Below the pieces are notes generated by a model. It was not told where the DNA came from, ran no database searches, and saw only the letters and a list, made by a program, of their open reading frames with translations. A stretch of 64,000 nt of DNA from Proteromonas lacertae (lineage: Eukaryota > Sar > Bigyra > Opalinata > Proteromonadidae), in the NCBI GenBank assembly GCA_002245135.1, contig NGBS01000024.1, positions 1 to 64,000 of the forward strand, given 5' to 3'. Below, piece by piece: positions 48,946 through 60,522 of this stretch. Position numbers and translations under genes: made by a program. Within the stretch, counting starts at the first letter, position 1; each line of letters begins with the position of its first letter.

Positions 48946-49429
48946 CTTTATGTAAATATATAACAAAAATAACGAAATTAGATTTTTATCGAAATTTTGA
49001 ATAACCCAAAACTTAAAATGTGATTTAAATCATATACAGAAGGTGTGATAAAGACAATAATACTCTATTGTGATTTATCAATGCATATTGCATATGATCT
49101 GATGATATAAATGATGAATAGTAAGTGACGGTGTTAGTTTGTGTTATTGATAATGAAATGTAATATAAACATGATGTAGACGGTGTTTAAAATTAATCAT
49201 TTCTATGAACATTTGAAGATTCGTTAAAGTTCCTTTATATTATTATGAAAAGAATGTTTCTCTGTGATAGACATATATATAAACACATGGTATACATAAG
49301 GCCAACTAATAGTTCTTACAGGTTATGCAAAATGTAAATGTGAATGTATGTGAATATGTGAATATATTACGAACGATTTACAAAATTATCTAAGAAATAA
49401 TATAATATGAATGATTATAATAAATTCCT
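48946..49429. other. Intergenic interval
   Basis: AT-rich spacer between the BTB gene start and the 3' end of helicase copy B. No open frame of interest, repeat or RNA gene is seen. It forms part of the boundary between the core and the right arm of the inverted repeat. Confidence 0.35.
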
Positions 49430-52400
49430 TCAGTATCTTCTTCTACTATTCCTATAGTAGTAGTTATTATCATTTCTTCTCCTTTTATAACTCTCTATAA
49501 TATCTCCTTTTGATGTATCACCATTCATCCAACATCTCATAATACACCTTCTTCCATCAGGCAAATTTACTATTTCTTTTATTTCTTCACATCTATAATT
49601 TCTTAAAAAGAATGAACTATTTTTACTACCACATCTAATTGTAGACATATGTCCACAAGGTAATTTTAACAATTCAATACAACTAGATGTGCATTCTTCA
49701 CCACATCTATTTTGACATTTGTGTCCACATTCCAATAGTCTCTCACATGGTTTTAAACAAGGAATATGACCATTTTTACATTCAAAACATCTTCCTTCAC
49801 AAATGTGTTTACATTCTAATAAGGTTTTACATGGCTAAATAGATAGATATAGTAATATATAATATACTTCAGAACAATCAATTTCTTCTAAATTATTTCT
49901 CTTATAACATTCTACATTTCTTTTATGTCCACATGGAAGAGTCACTTCTATTATTTCATTACATCTACATTCTTCGCCACATCTATTTTGGCATGGATGA
50001 CCACATTCTAATAGTCTCTCACAAGGTTTCATACATGCAATATGACCATTTCTACATTTGTAACAAGTTCCTTCACAAATATGATTACATTCCAGTTTTC
50101 CTCTACATCGAACTTCACATTCAAAAGTCTCTGGTTTATCTTTATCACAACATTTATATTTCATTGTATGACCACATTCCAATTTCTTTTCTAATTTCTC
50201 AAAACAATCAATTGAATCTAGATTATTTCTCATATAACATTTTATCTTCATTTTATGTTTACAAGGAAGTTCAACTTCTATCATTTCATTGCAATTGGAT
50301 TTGCAATCTTCTCCACATTTTCTTTGACATATACTATCACATTGATGTTCACATTTAAGTTTTCTTTCGCAAGGTCTCTGACATGGAATATGACCATCTT
50401 TGCATTGGAAACATCTTCCTTCACATATATGACCACAACTCAAAAGTTTATTACATACCTATAACATTAAACGAATAATAATTATAACTTTATACATTAT
50501 AACAATTAATCTCTTCCACATTATTTCTCATATAACATTTTATACTCTTCTTATGTCCACAAGGTAGAGATACAACACAATCCTAATAGATTTGTAATTA
50601 ATTAAATATACATTGTTACATTGAATAACATCATTACGCTTATAACATGGTATAAATTGATTATGCCCACATGACAATTTGCCTTTTAGCTTTATTATAA
50701 AATCACAATTGCTAGTGCATTCTTCACCACATCTATTTTGACATTTGTGTCCACATTCCAATAGTCTCTCACATGGTTTTAAACAAGGAATATGACCATT
50801 TTTACATTCAAAACATCTTCCTTCACAAATGTGTTTACATTCTAATAAGGTTTTACATGGCTAAATAGATAGATATAGTAATATATAATATACTTCAGAA
50901 CAATCAATTTCTTCTAAATTATTTCTCTTATAACATTCTACATTTCTTTTATGTCCACATGGAAGAGTCACTTCTATTAATTCATTACATATGTAGGTGC
51001 ATTCTTCATTGCATTTGTTTTTACATCTATGGCCACATTTAAGTATAACTTTACATGGTTTATCACAATTAATTGATGTTGAATTGTTCTTATTACAGCA
51101 GTCTATCATATCTTCATGTCCACAAGGTAGAGTTACTTTTACCAATTCTTTACATTCTTTTGTGCATTCTTCACAGCATTTATTTCTACAGTTGTGTCCA
51201 CATTCAAGTTTTCTTTTACATGGCTAGAAATTATACTATATTCTATTATACTTTATTGCATTGTACTTTTGATAAATCTTTAGATTGAAAACATTTTACT
51301 ATATTTTCATGGGAGCATGGAAGTTTTACCTTTACTGGTGTTATACATTCTTTTGTGCATTCTTCGCCACATCTATTTTGGCATGGATGACCACATTCTA
51401 ATAGTCTCTCACAAGGTTTCATACATGCAATATGACCATTTCTACATTTGTAACAAGTTCCTTCACAAATATGATTACATTCCAGTTTTCCTCTACATCG
51501 AACTTCACATTCAAAAGTCTCTGGTTTATCTTTATCACAACAATAATATTTCACAGCATGACCACATTCTAACTTCTTTTTTATTATCTTATAGCATTCA
51601 ATTGATTCTAAGTTATTCTTCAAATGGCATTCAATATTCTTCATTTTATGTTTACAAGGAAGTGTTACTTCTATTTTTTCTTTGCACTCTTTTGTGCATT
51701 CTTCACCACATCTATTTTGACATTTGTGTCCACATTCCAATAGTCTCTCACATGGTTTTAAACAAGGAATATGACCATTTTTACATTCAAAACATCTTCC
51801 TTCACAAATGTGTTTACATTCTAATAAGGTTTTACATGGCTAAATAGATAGATATAGTAATATATAATATACTTCAGAACAATCAATTTCTTCTAAATTA
51901 TTTCTCTTATAACATTCTACATTTCTTTTATGTCCACATGGAAGAGTCACTTCTATTAATTCATTACATATGTAGGTGCATTCTTCATTGCATTTGTTTT
52001 TACATCTATGGCCACATTTAAGTATAACTTTACATGGTTTATCACAATTAATTGATGTTGAATTGTTCTTATTACAGCAGTCTATCATATCTTCATGTCC
52101 ACAAGGTAGAGTTACTTTTACCAATTCTTTACATTCTTTTGTGCATTCTTCACAGCATTTATTTCTACAGTTGTGTCCACATTCAAGTTTTCTTTTACAT
52201 GGCTAGAAATTATACTATATTCTATTATACTTTATTGCATTGTACTTTTGATAAATCTTTAGATTGAAAACATTTTACTATATTTTCATGGGAGCATGGA
52301 AGTTTTACCTTTACTGGTGTTATACATTCTTTTGTGCATTCTTCGCCACATCTATTTTGGCATGGATGACCACATTCTAATAGTCTCTCACAAGGTTTCA

Positions 52401-55400
52401 TACATGCAATATGACCATTTCTACATTTGTAACAAGTTCCTTCACAAATATGATTACATTCCAGTTTTCCTCTACATCGAACTTCACATTCAAAAGTCTC
52501 TGGTTTATCTTTATCACAACAATAATATTTCACAGCATGACCACATTCTAACTTCTTTTTTATTATCTTATAGCATTCAATTGATTCTAAGTTATTCTTC
52601 AAATGGCATTCAATATTCTTCATTTTATGTTTACAAGGAAGTGTTACTTCTATTTTTTCTTTGCACTCTTTTGTGCATTCTTCACCACATCTATTTTGAC
52701 ATTTGTGTCCACATTCCAATAGTCTCTCACATGGTTTTAAACAAGGAATATGACCATTTTTACATTCAAAACATCTTCCTTCACAAATGTGTTTACATTC
52801 TAATAAGGTTTTACATGGCTAAATAGATAGATATAGTAATATATAATATACTTCAGAACAATCAATTTCTTCTAAATTATTTCTCTTATAACATTTTATC
52901 TTCATTTTATGTCCACATGGAAGAGTCACTTCTATTAATTCATTACATATGTAGGTGCATTCTTCATTGCATTTGTTTTTACATCTATGACCACATGGAA
53001 GTATTCTTTCACAAGATTCACTACATTTAATATGTCCATTTTTACATTCATAACATTTTCCTTTACAAATATGACCACATGGAAGTTGAGCATTACATGG
53101 CTATATAAAATAATATAATATTTAATATACTTGTAAACACTGAATAGATTGGATATTTCTTTTCTTATAACATTCTACATTAGTTTTATGTCCACATGGA
53201 AGTATTACTTTAACTATTGCAGGACATTTATATTCATATTTTAAACAACATATTCCATTATATTCATGACCACATGGTAATATTTCCAAACATTGTTCTT
53301 CACAATGCTTTTCACATTCATCAAAATGACATCTCATCTTACAACTATGACCACATTTCATTCTTCTTTTACATATCTCACCACATGTTCCATCTCGACA
53401 GTATTTATCAAAATCTTCTACTTTTTCTATTGAATAGAATCTTTCTTCATGATTTGGACATACTAATGGTAAAATATTGCCTATCATATTTCTTTTAGTC
53501 AATGTTTCTTTTATATAATCCCATAAATCAGTTTCAGGAAATACACTTCGATTATGACTTCCATTTATTAAACAATCCATATTGCCAAACATAAATAAAC
53601 CATTCTTAGCTCGAGATAAAGCAACATTCACTCGATTTTCTACTCGACAAAATCCTATTGAATTTCTCAAATTACTTCGAACTGCACTGAATATGATTAT
53701 ATCATTCTCTTCACCTTGGAAATTATCTACTGCAATTATTCGAAACTTTTTAGCTGCTTCTTTTCCTAATAATTTACTACATTCTTCATATATTAATTGA
53801 CATTGACCTAAATAGAAACTTAATACTGTTATTTGTTCTGGTTTATATCCCACTTGAAGTAAATATTTCATAAAGTGAATTATCATTTCACATTCATGTA
53901 TATTCACTTTACTATGACTTTCTTCATCTTTTTCTTCATTTTCTGGTTCAAATATTTTATGATCAAAGAAATATACATTATAAACTAAACCACGAATATT
54001 TCTTCGATTTAAGGTACTTTCATGATCTTTCAAATCTGGATATAAAGATGGACATCGAATTAAATCAGATATTTCGGGTCTCATTCTTCTTTGAGTATCT
54101 AACATCACTTTATCAACTTTATTTAATACCAATCTTTCAAATAATGATCTGGTCAAATGATATTTATTCTCCAAATTGAAATTTACTACTGAAGGTCTTA
54201 ATTGTTTATGATCTCCAATCAATATCAAATGTTTTAAAGATTCACACATTAATGCCAATGTATGAGCTTCTAATACTTCTCCAGCTTCTTCTATTACTAT
54301 CACTTCAACTCCTAATTTATCTATCATATCAATTAATCTAGCTGCTCCTGTTGTTGTCATTCCAATCATTTTTGATTTCTTAAGTATAGACACTTCTTTA
54401 TCAAGTTTTAGTCTTTCAGATTCTTCAGATAGGTTTTTATACTTTTGAAAATATATTTGATACTTTTCATAAATGGTTGGGTAATGATTTACAACCCATT
54501 TATCATATAATGCATTTCTTTTTAATTGATTTAAAGACCATATTCCACCACTGATACTTACATTCATATATTCAAGAAATGTATTTCTATACAGTTTAAT
54601 ATAATTTGGTAAATATTCCTTATATTCTGAATAATAATTAGTAATGCTCATATTGCTTGAAATTCTTGAATATAAATGATAGTTAAATTCTTCCTTATCT
54701 TCTTCATGCAATTGATACTCTTCTTCTGAAAAGTGAATTTGATTAAACCATTGTTGAAACATATCTTCAATTTTTTCATTACTCTCTATTCTTTTATTTT
54801 GCTTCAATTCATTATACTTCATTTGATTAATCCATTTGAATATCGGATCATAAGCATATAAATGTGAAGCATCTTCTTCTTCTTCAACAAATGAATGAAT
54901 ATCAATTATGCTATCTTTCATAATATATTTTATAAGAATTGAATATGGAATGTATAGCAATGGTTTTAATGGTTTGAATCTTTTCAATTCAATCTTTTCG
55001 TCTAAACTCATAGAATTTGTTTTAGAAAACTCAAGTAAACTAACATATATACATAAAAGAAGCAGTGTAGAAAAAAATATGCTAAAAAGATATTGGTTTA
55101 TTTGATAATGATTTATATATATCCATTCTAGTATTTAATTCTTCTAATCTACGTTTTATCTATGAATAAGAGATTAATATAAATATACATCCCATAATCG
55201 ATTGTTCAATTCATCATATTCATGATCTTTAGCTTTTTGTCTTAATTCTTCTCTTTGCTGATCAGATAATAGTTTTATGGAATATTTTTCTAATATCTTC
55301 GATTTACATCTACTTCCAACTCGTACTAATTCGCCTGGTTTTAATACATCTGTAAATGTTTCTAGAAATTGATCTAATGCATGATTTGTATAACAAACTA

Positions 55401-57326
55401 CTAATATTGGACCATTGTATTTATGATTCTCCAATAAAATCTTTACAGCTAATGAACCAACATAGGTTTTACCAGTTCCTGGAGGTCCCTATATTCATAA
55501 TTAAATATATAGCATTATACTTGAACTAAACTGATTTGCTTTGTCAACATATTCTTCAATGCTTCTAATTGACTTTCATCTAAATCTTTACATTCTGTAT
55601 AACTAGGCCATGTTGAAAGAATTCTAAGATTTTCACGATTAGGAAATACAGAATCCATCTTATAAATAGTAAACATATCAATATATGAAGGATAAGAAAC
55701 AAATTTTAATCCATTTACTAAATTGGATTTGAATGGTAATTCATATTCTAAATTACATATTTTATTTCTCAATGACATTAAAGTGTATTTCTATAGACAA
55801 TCATATCAATATTTATACATATGCTTCAAAATATATTTCAGGAGATTCTGCCATTTGATAATTCAATCCAGATTCTAATCTGCAAACTGAATTTTCCAAT
55901 GATGTGATTATTTTTACTGTTATTTGAGGTCTTAAGTTAGATGAGTTTTTATCATCATCAAGAAATTTACGATTTGCTAATGTACACCAAATTAATGTTT
56001 TATAATTATCTGGAGTTATACATAAAAGTGTTCCAAACTGTAATCTTTTTCTATTTATATAAGAATATAATATTATTATATATACGAGAATCTCCATTTC
56101 AATTTAGGATATGGTTTATCAAATTCTATTTGATATAACATTCCATTTTCCATATTATAATCAAATGAAATACATTTCACATTCTTATATGAAAAACAAA
56201 ACATATTTCGATTATTACTTTTATTATTATTGCTAGCAATCTATATATATATAATAATCATTATTAATACATTTACTGTTTGTTGTAATGGTAATAATAC
56301 ATCTGCTCTTAGTAATAAATAATGAGTACTTAAATATTCTCTTGTACTTTTATAACCATCTAATTTATTATCTCTTAACATTGAAAATATCAAATCTTCA
56401 TTGGAATGTATTTCTTCATAGGTTGGAATTATTGGCAATCCTTCAACCATTATTGAATCTTCATCATATAAACTGAAATATTTATTTATTACATTATAAT
56501 ACTCTCTTACTTTCACTAATAAACAACTTTCAATTGGTTTTATCTTTTCTACAATTGATTTAATTGTTTTTACTTCCCATTTCTCATCTATTGTTTGTTG
56601 ATATAAAGATAAAAAACATAAGGATTGAACTAATAGAAAATCTTTTTGAGAATCATTCACTCTGTTACAATATTCATCACAGAGCTTCAATATGTATTTT
56701 GAAAAAACAATTCTACTAATTTCTATTTTACTAATAGTTTTAAGAATAGAAAGATAGGTTTTGTCTTGTTTAAAATGTTCATATAATATATAAAACAAAC
56801 TGATGATATGTTTTACGTCTTCTTCGTTATTACCACTCTCAATCACACATTGATATAAATGTTGATCAATCATCGTTTTTGCTGATTTAATCCAAAAAAA
56901 TAGATTAGTTTCAGTATCTTGTGGGTTATAATTATATAGTACTTCCATCATATAGTCCCTGGCTTTGTAATCAGCAAAATCTTTGTTATCTTTACCATTT
57001 TCTCTAAGACTGACATATAGTGGAGGTACAACATCTTGAAAAAATATCTTAACATCTTTTACCTCTAATCTTCTAGTTCCATCCTTATAACACAAAATTA
57101 TGTCCTCCTCTTTAATTGAGCTTCCATCATACGTTATTTTATTGATTTTACCACATAAATCTTTTATCAATGATTCTAAAGTAATTTCTTGGGTAATATG
57201 AAGATTAAATATATCACTCTCCAAGTAATGAACTTTAACCTTCTTAATTCTCTTTATTTTATCACATTTGAACCTTTTATTTGATTCGCGTGGTTGATAT
57301 TGCCTTTTTCTTTTCATAACAAACAA
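49430..57326 (-). CDS. ZNFX1-like SF1 helicase with expanded NFX1 finger array, copy B
   Basis: Predicted UPF1-like RNA helicase of the ZNFX1 group; relatives act in small-RNA inheritance (nematodes) and antiviral RNA sensing (vertebrates). The start at 57326 gives a basic N-terminus (KRKRQYQPRESNKRFK). Walker A (GPPGTGKT) lies near 55480, Walker B is EEAG, followed by GDHKQLRPSV, RRMRPEIS, VDNFQGEEND and NVALSRAKNG. The tail from 53420 to 49430 is a very long array of NFX1-type fingers (CGHxC...C repeats) interrupted by short introns that mostly precede a Pro-Cys codon pair, for example 49835-49867, 50861-50893 and 51224-51251. Between the Walker A exon and the helicase exon, the frame meets TAG at 55082-55084 and homology resumes in the +1 frame; this junction is unresolved. 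Confidence 0.75.
50715..52895 (-). repeat. 979-bp tandem duplication in the zinc-finger array
   Basis: Bases 50715-51916 and 51694-52895 look identical at a constant offset of 979, first differing at 51917/52896. This gives two complete units and a 223-bp start of a third. Each unit carries two introns and about ten zinc-finger modules. A more diverged relative of the same unit starts at 49689. Confidence 0.85.
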
Positions 57327-57397
57327 AAATGATAATGACTTTCACAGTGACAAGTCAAACAATCAATCAAACAACAAACAACAAGCAAATCAATACT

Positions 57398-58470
57398 CTA
57401 TAACAAATTATCTTTCTTCATTTTATCTCTCAATTCACTCAAATAATCATCTAATCCATTTTCGCCAATATTCTGAAGTTCTAAGGGTAATTGATAAAAC
57501 ATTTTGTCAGAAGGTATTATACCACTCTCTACTTCTACCACTTTATATATCAACTTATCAACATCAATACTGTTTAATTCTTCCCATTCAAATAAACATC
57601 CATCAACTGTTTTTCCATCATATATACCAAAATCTATTATCCAAACTTTCTTATTATTTTCAACATACACATCAACTGTATAATTATTTTCTTCATCATA
57701 ATTATCCTTTATTATTTTATTAAAGAATTCACTTATTAAATTTCTATATAAGTCTTTATCAGTATTTAGAAATTTATAATATGTTGAACAATATCTTTGA
57801 CTTATCCCATTCAAATTTTTATTCTTTATAAATAAACGAAATTCGGTTGAATGGTTAATATTATACCATTTTCTTAATACTAATGTTGGTTGTGGTGGTT
57901 CATAGGATGGATCTGATGTATATTCAAAGGGATTGAAATAATCAGAAGATAATTGATTGGATGATTTCATTAGCATGTATATATGACCAGGTGTATTACA
58001 TTGTAATGTTCCAATCATCCAATCACTATCTTTAGCTGCTGTCCAATTTCCTTTGATAAATACATTTCCATCTAACTCTTTTATTCCATTCAGAATTTCT
58101 AATTCTAATTCCGGAAATGTATATCTTTTATTCATCCATGAACTATTTGAGTTTGAATCACTTTCTTCTTCTCTTTCTTTATTATCATTATCATCTTTAT
58201 CATTTTCTACAACTACACCTTCTTCCTTATCTTCTTCTTCTAATGCAGATGGATGTTCATAACGAGGGTCATTTGTTTGAATATCTTCATATTCAGGTAA
58301 TATTATTCCATCTATTCTTAAATATTAACATGAATACCTTCGTCTAGATATTTTATATATTCTTGTGGTAAAAAAATAAACATTGAACGTATTGTATGCT
58401 TTTTGAATTTAGGATACCAATAAACTATTGAAGAATGAATTAATTGTAAAGGATGTATAGTAGATGACAT
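57398..58470 (-). CDS. CDC123: CDC123, eIF2 assembly factor
   Basis: Cdc123 is an ATP-grasp-like protein that binds eIF2-gamma and promotes assembly of the eIF2 heterotrimer, so it controls translation initiation. Two exons (58470-58338 and 58311-57398, intron 58312-58337) give 348 aa, the family length. Motifs: WYPKFKKHTIRSMF at the start, YLDEDGIILPE across the splice, IKGNWTAAKDSDW, LVLRKWYNINHSTEFRLFIK, GISQRYC and VWIIDFGIYDGKT. In relatives the last motif reads IDFNPF, where the Asn helps hold magnesium; here Gly replaces it. An acidic insert of about 40 residues (EEEDKEEG) follows the first motif. It lies 71 bp upstream of helicase copy B's start, on the same strand. Confidence 0.85.
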
Positions 58471-58595
58471 AATTTAATAACTATATGAAGATTAAAAATG
58501 ATTTTAATGATAATGGGGTTATGAAAAATTAATTTTTAAACACCAATGTTTTAAAAAACATTCTTTAACACTAAAATAATAAAAAATTAATATAA

Positions 58596-60413
58596 TTAAT
58601 CAATTCTTCTTTTCGATCTACAATAATATTCATTAATTCTTTCTTTACATGAAGAAGAAAATGAAAACTGAGGAAATACATTGTGATATTTATTAATAAT
58701 CTCACATATCAATAAATCAACACAATAATTCACATTTTCAAACTCCTTTTCTTTATTTAAACTTAACATTTTCAACTCATCATTACTAATGCAATCAATT
58801 TCTTTCATATATTCATCTAACTCAATTTGAAGGGTAGTTAAAGATTCAAGTAATGTAGGAATAGTAATTTGAATATAACCATTAATATCATATTGATTCT
58901 GTTCTATTAATTTTAGTAATATATTCAGTATTTCCACTATATTATTATAACTAAATAAAACCACTTCATTTTTAATATTTGGGTAGTTAAACCATTCATT
59001 CTTTTTATTGTTATTTTCATTTGTATTTCCAGTGATTATATCTAATTTTTTATCTTTTAGATATTTTTGTTTGTAAAATAATTTATAAATATATAGACCA
59101 AATGGTATTTTCAATATATACTCAGGTATTTTATTCTTATTTAACTCCAACAACTCATTACATATCTGCAAAGTGGTTGAAAATGAGTTTATATTATTAA
59201 TCATCACTTCACTCATTTTATACCACAATTTTGAGTTGATTATTTGACTTATATTAGAAGAATCATGGATTAATATAAATGAAATATATTTATATAAATA
59301 AGATTGAGAAAATTCATATTTCTCATAGTTACGATGATGATCTAATATCTTTTTATTTTTATTTTTATTTTTATTATCACTTTCTTTCAGTTGATTTATT
59401 GTATTTCTGTAATTATCGTTGATGATGTTATTATGATCCTTATATATTGTATTACATCTTTCATTTATATCAGATATGATATTAAATCGATTATTAGAAG
59501 AAGAAGAAGAATTTATATTCAAATAATCCACTAGATTATTACCAACTGGTTGGTATAATGATTCTATTATAATATTCAAATCATTCAGTTTATTATCTTC
59601 TCTTATTTCATTATCAATTGTTTTTAATAATGATATAGAGGTTAATACGATTTTCATATATTCTAATAGAATGTTCCAGAAGGAATATAATACAAAGAAA
59701 TTCATGTATAATGTGTAATACTTATAATAATTGAATTTTATAAATCTATAAAATAATATATATATATATTTATATATATATACAATAAGCAGAATAATGT
59801 TGGCAATATTGCAGTAATGAATGTGCTTTGTATAATATGTGGAATTTGGTTTATTATTCTCTTTGTATATCGATTGTCCAAAAATGAAGGGAATTCTATA
59901 ATATATTGTTTATTTGCGTAAAAAATAACTGTATCAATAACACTGCCTATTATTACTACTGGAATTGTAATGTATAGTAAGTTGTTTATATCAACGAATA
60001 TCAAAATTGTTAATTTGAATGTTTTGGAGTAACTGATTAGTGAAAAATTGAAAAAAATCATTGAAAATATTCTTGAAACTAATGTTACAATCTTCATTCT
60101 ATAATGACACTTATTTCCTTTAAATTTGTACATATATGACAAATGCAAATTCATAAATGATCCAATTGAATAAAATATCTAATGAATATATTTGATATAT
60201 AAATACTATTGAACACAAGAAATATGCTGTTGATTGAAAATTTAATATATGAAACATATTTCTAATATTCATTGATTCACACAAAAATGCAACTGAAATA
60301 TAATAAAAGATGATTAACAGAGGTAATTGCCAGATTAACGAAGCTGCATATTTAATAACTGCAGTATTGTTGACAAAATAGAATAATTTCTCTGTATATT
60401 CTTCTGAATTCAT
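58596..60413 (-). CDS. Six-span membrane protein, NDC1-like
   Basis: Three exons join in frame from ATG at 60413 to 58596, giving a product of about 560 aa (introns near 60181-60209 and 59756-59790). Six hydrophobic segments fill the first 230 residues (for example AASLIWQLPLLIIFYYIS and FVLYSFWNILLEYMKIVLT), followed by a soluble, helical, Asn/Lys-rich C-terminal region with KYISFILIHDSSNISQII. Six spans plus a helical cytosolic half is the plan of NDC1, which anchors nuclear pores and spindle pole bodies. The match is to the plan rather than to strong motifs, so the call is tentative. Confidence 0.4.
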
Positions 60414-60522
60414 TTGAAATGATTAGTAATTAAATGTAATTCAAAATGAATAGAAGTGGTGAACCAAAAAAAGTTTCTATAACCCGAACAGTTTTTCGTT
60501 TTAAATTTGATATTTCTTTTTA

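Larger units (their letters stand above)
34900..57326. repeat. Inverted gene-pair arms around a 9-kb core
   Basis: The two helicase genes (34900-40640 plus, 49430-57326 minus) form inverted arms pointing at each other. Long segments, including introns, agree almost base for base: for example 35390-36080 against 56830-56140, and 37800-38800 against 54410-53410. Other segments, such as the N-terminus and the zinc-finger arrays, differ clearly. The core (40.7-49.4 kb) contains three unrelated genes. Confidence 0.75.

Noticed and set aside
49933-52826. Plus-strand frames rich in His, Tyr and Ile repeated along the finger array
   Set aside because: They are antisense images of the repeated zinc-finger modules and repeat only because the modules do.
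49689-52895. Possible CRISPR-like array because of regular repeats
   Set aside because: Repeats are about 1 kb units and codon-phased zinc-finger modules with introns, not short repeats with unique spacers; the genome is eukaryotic.
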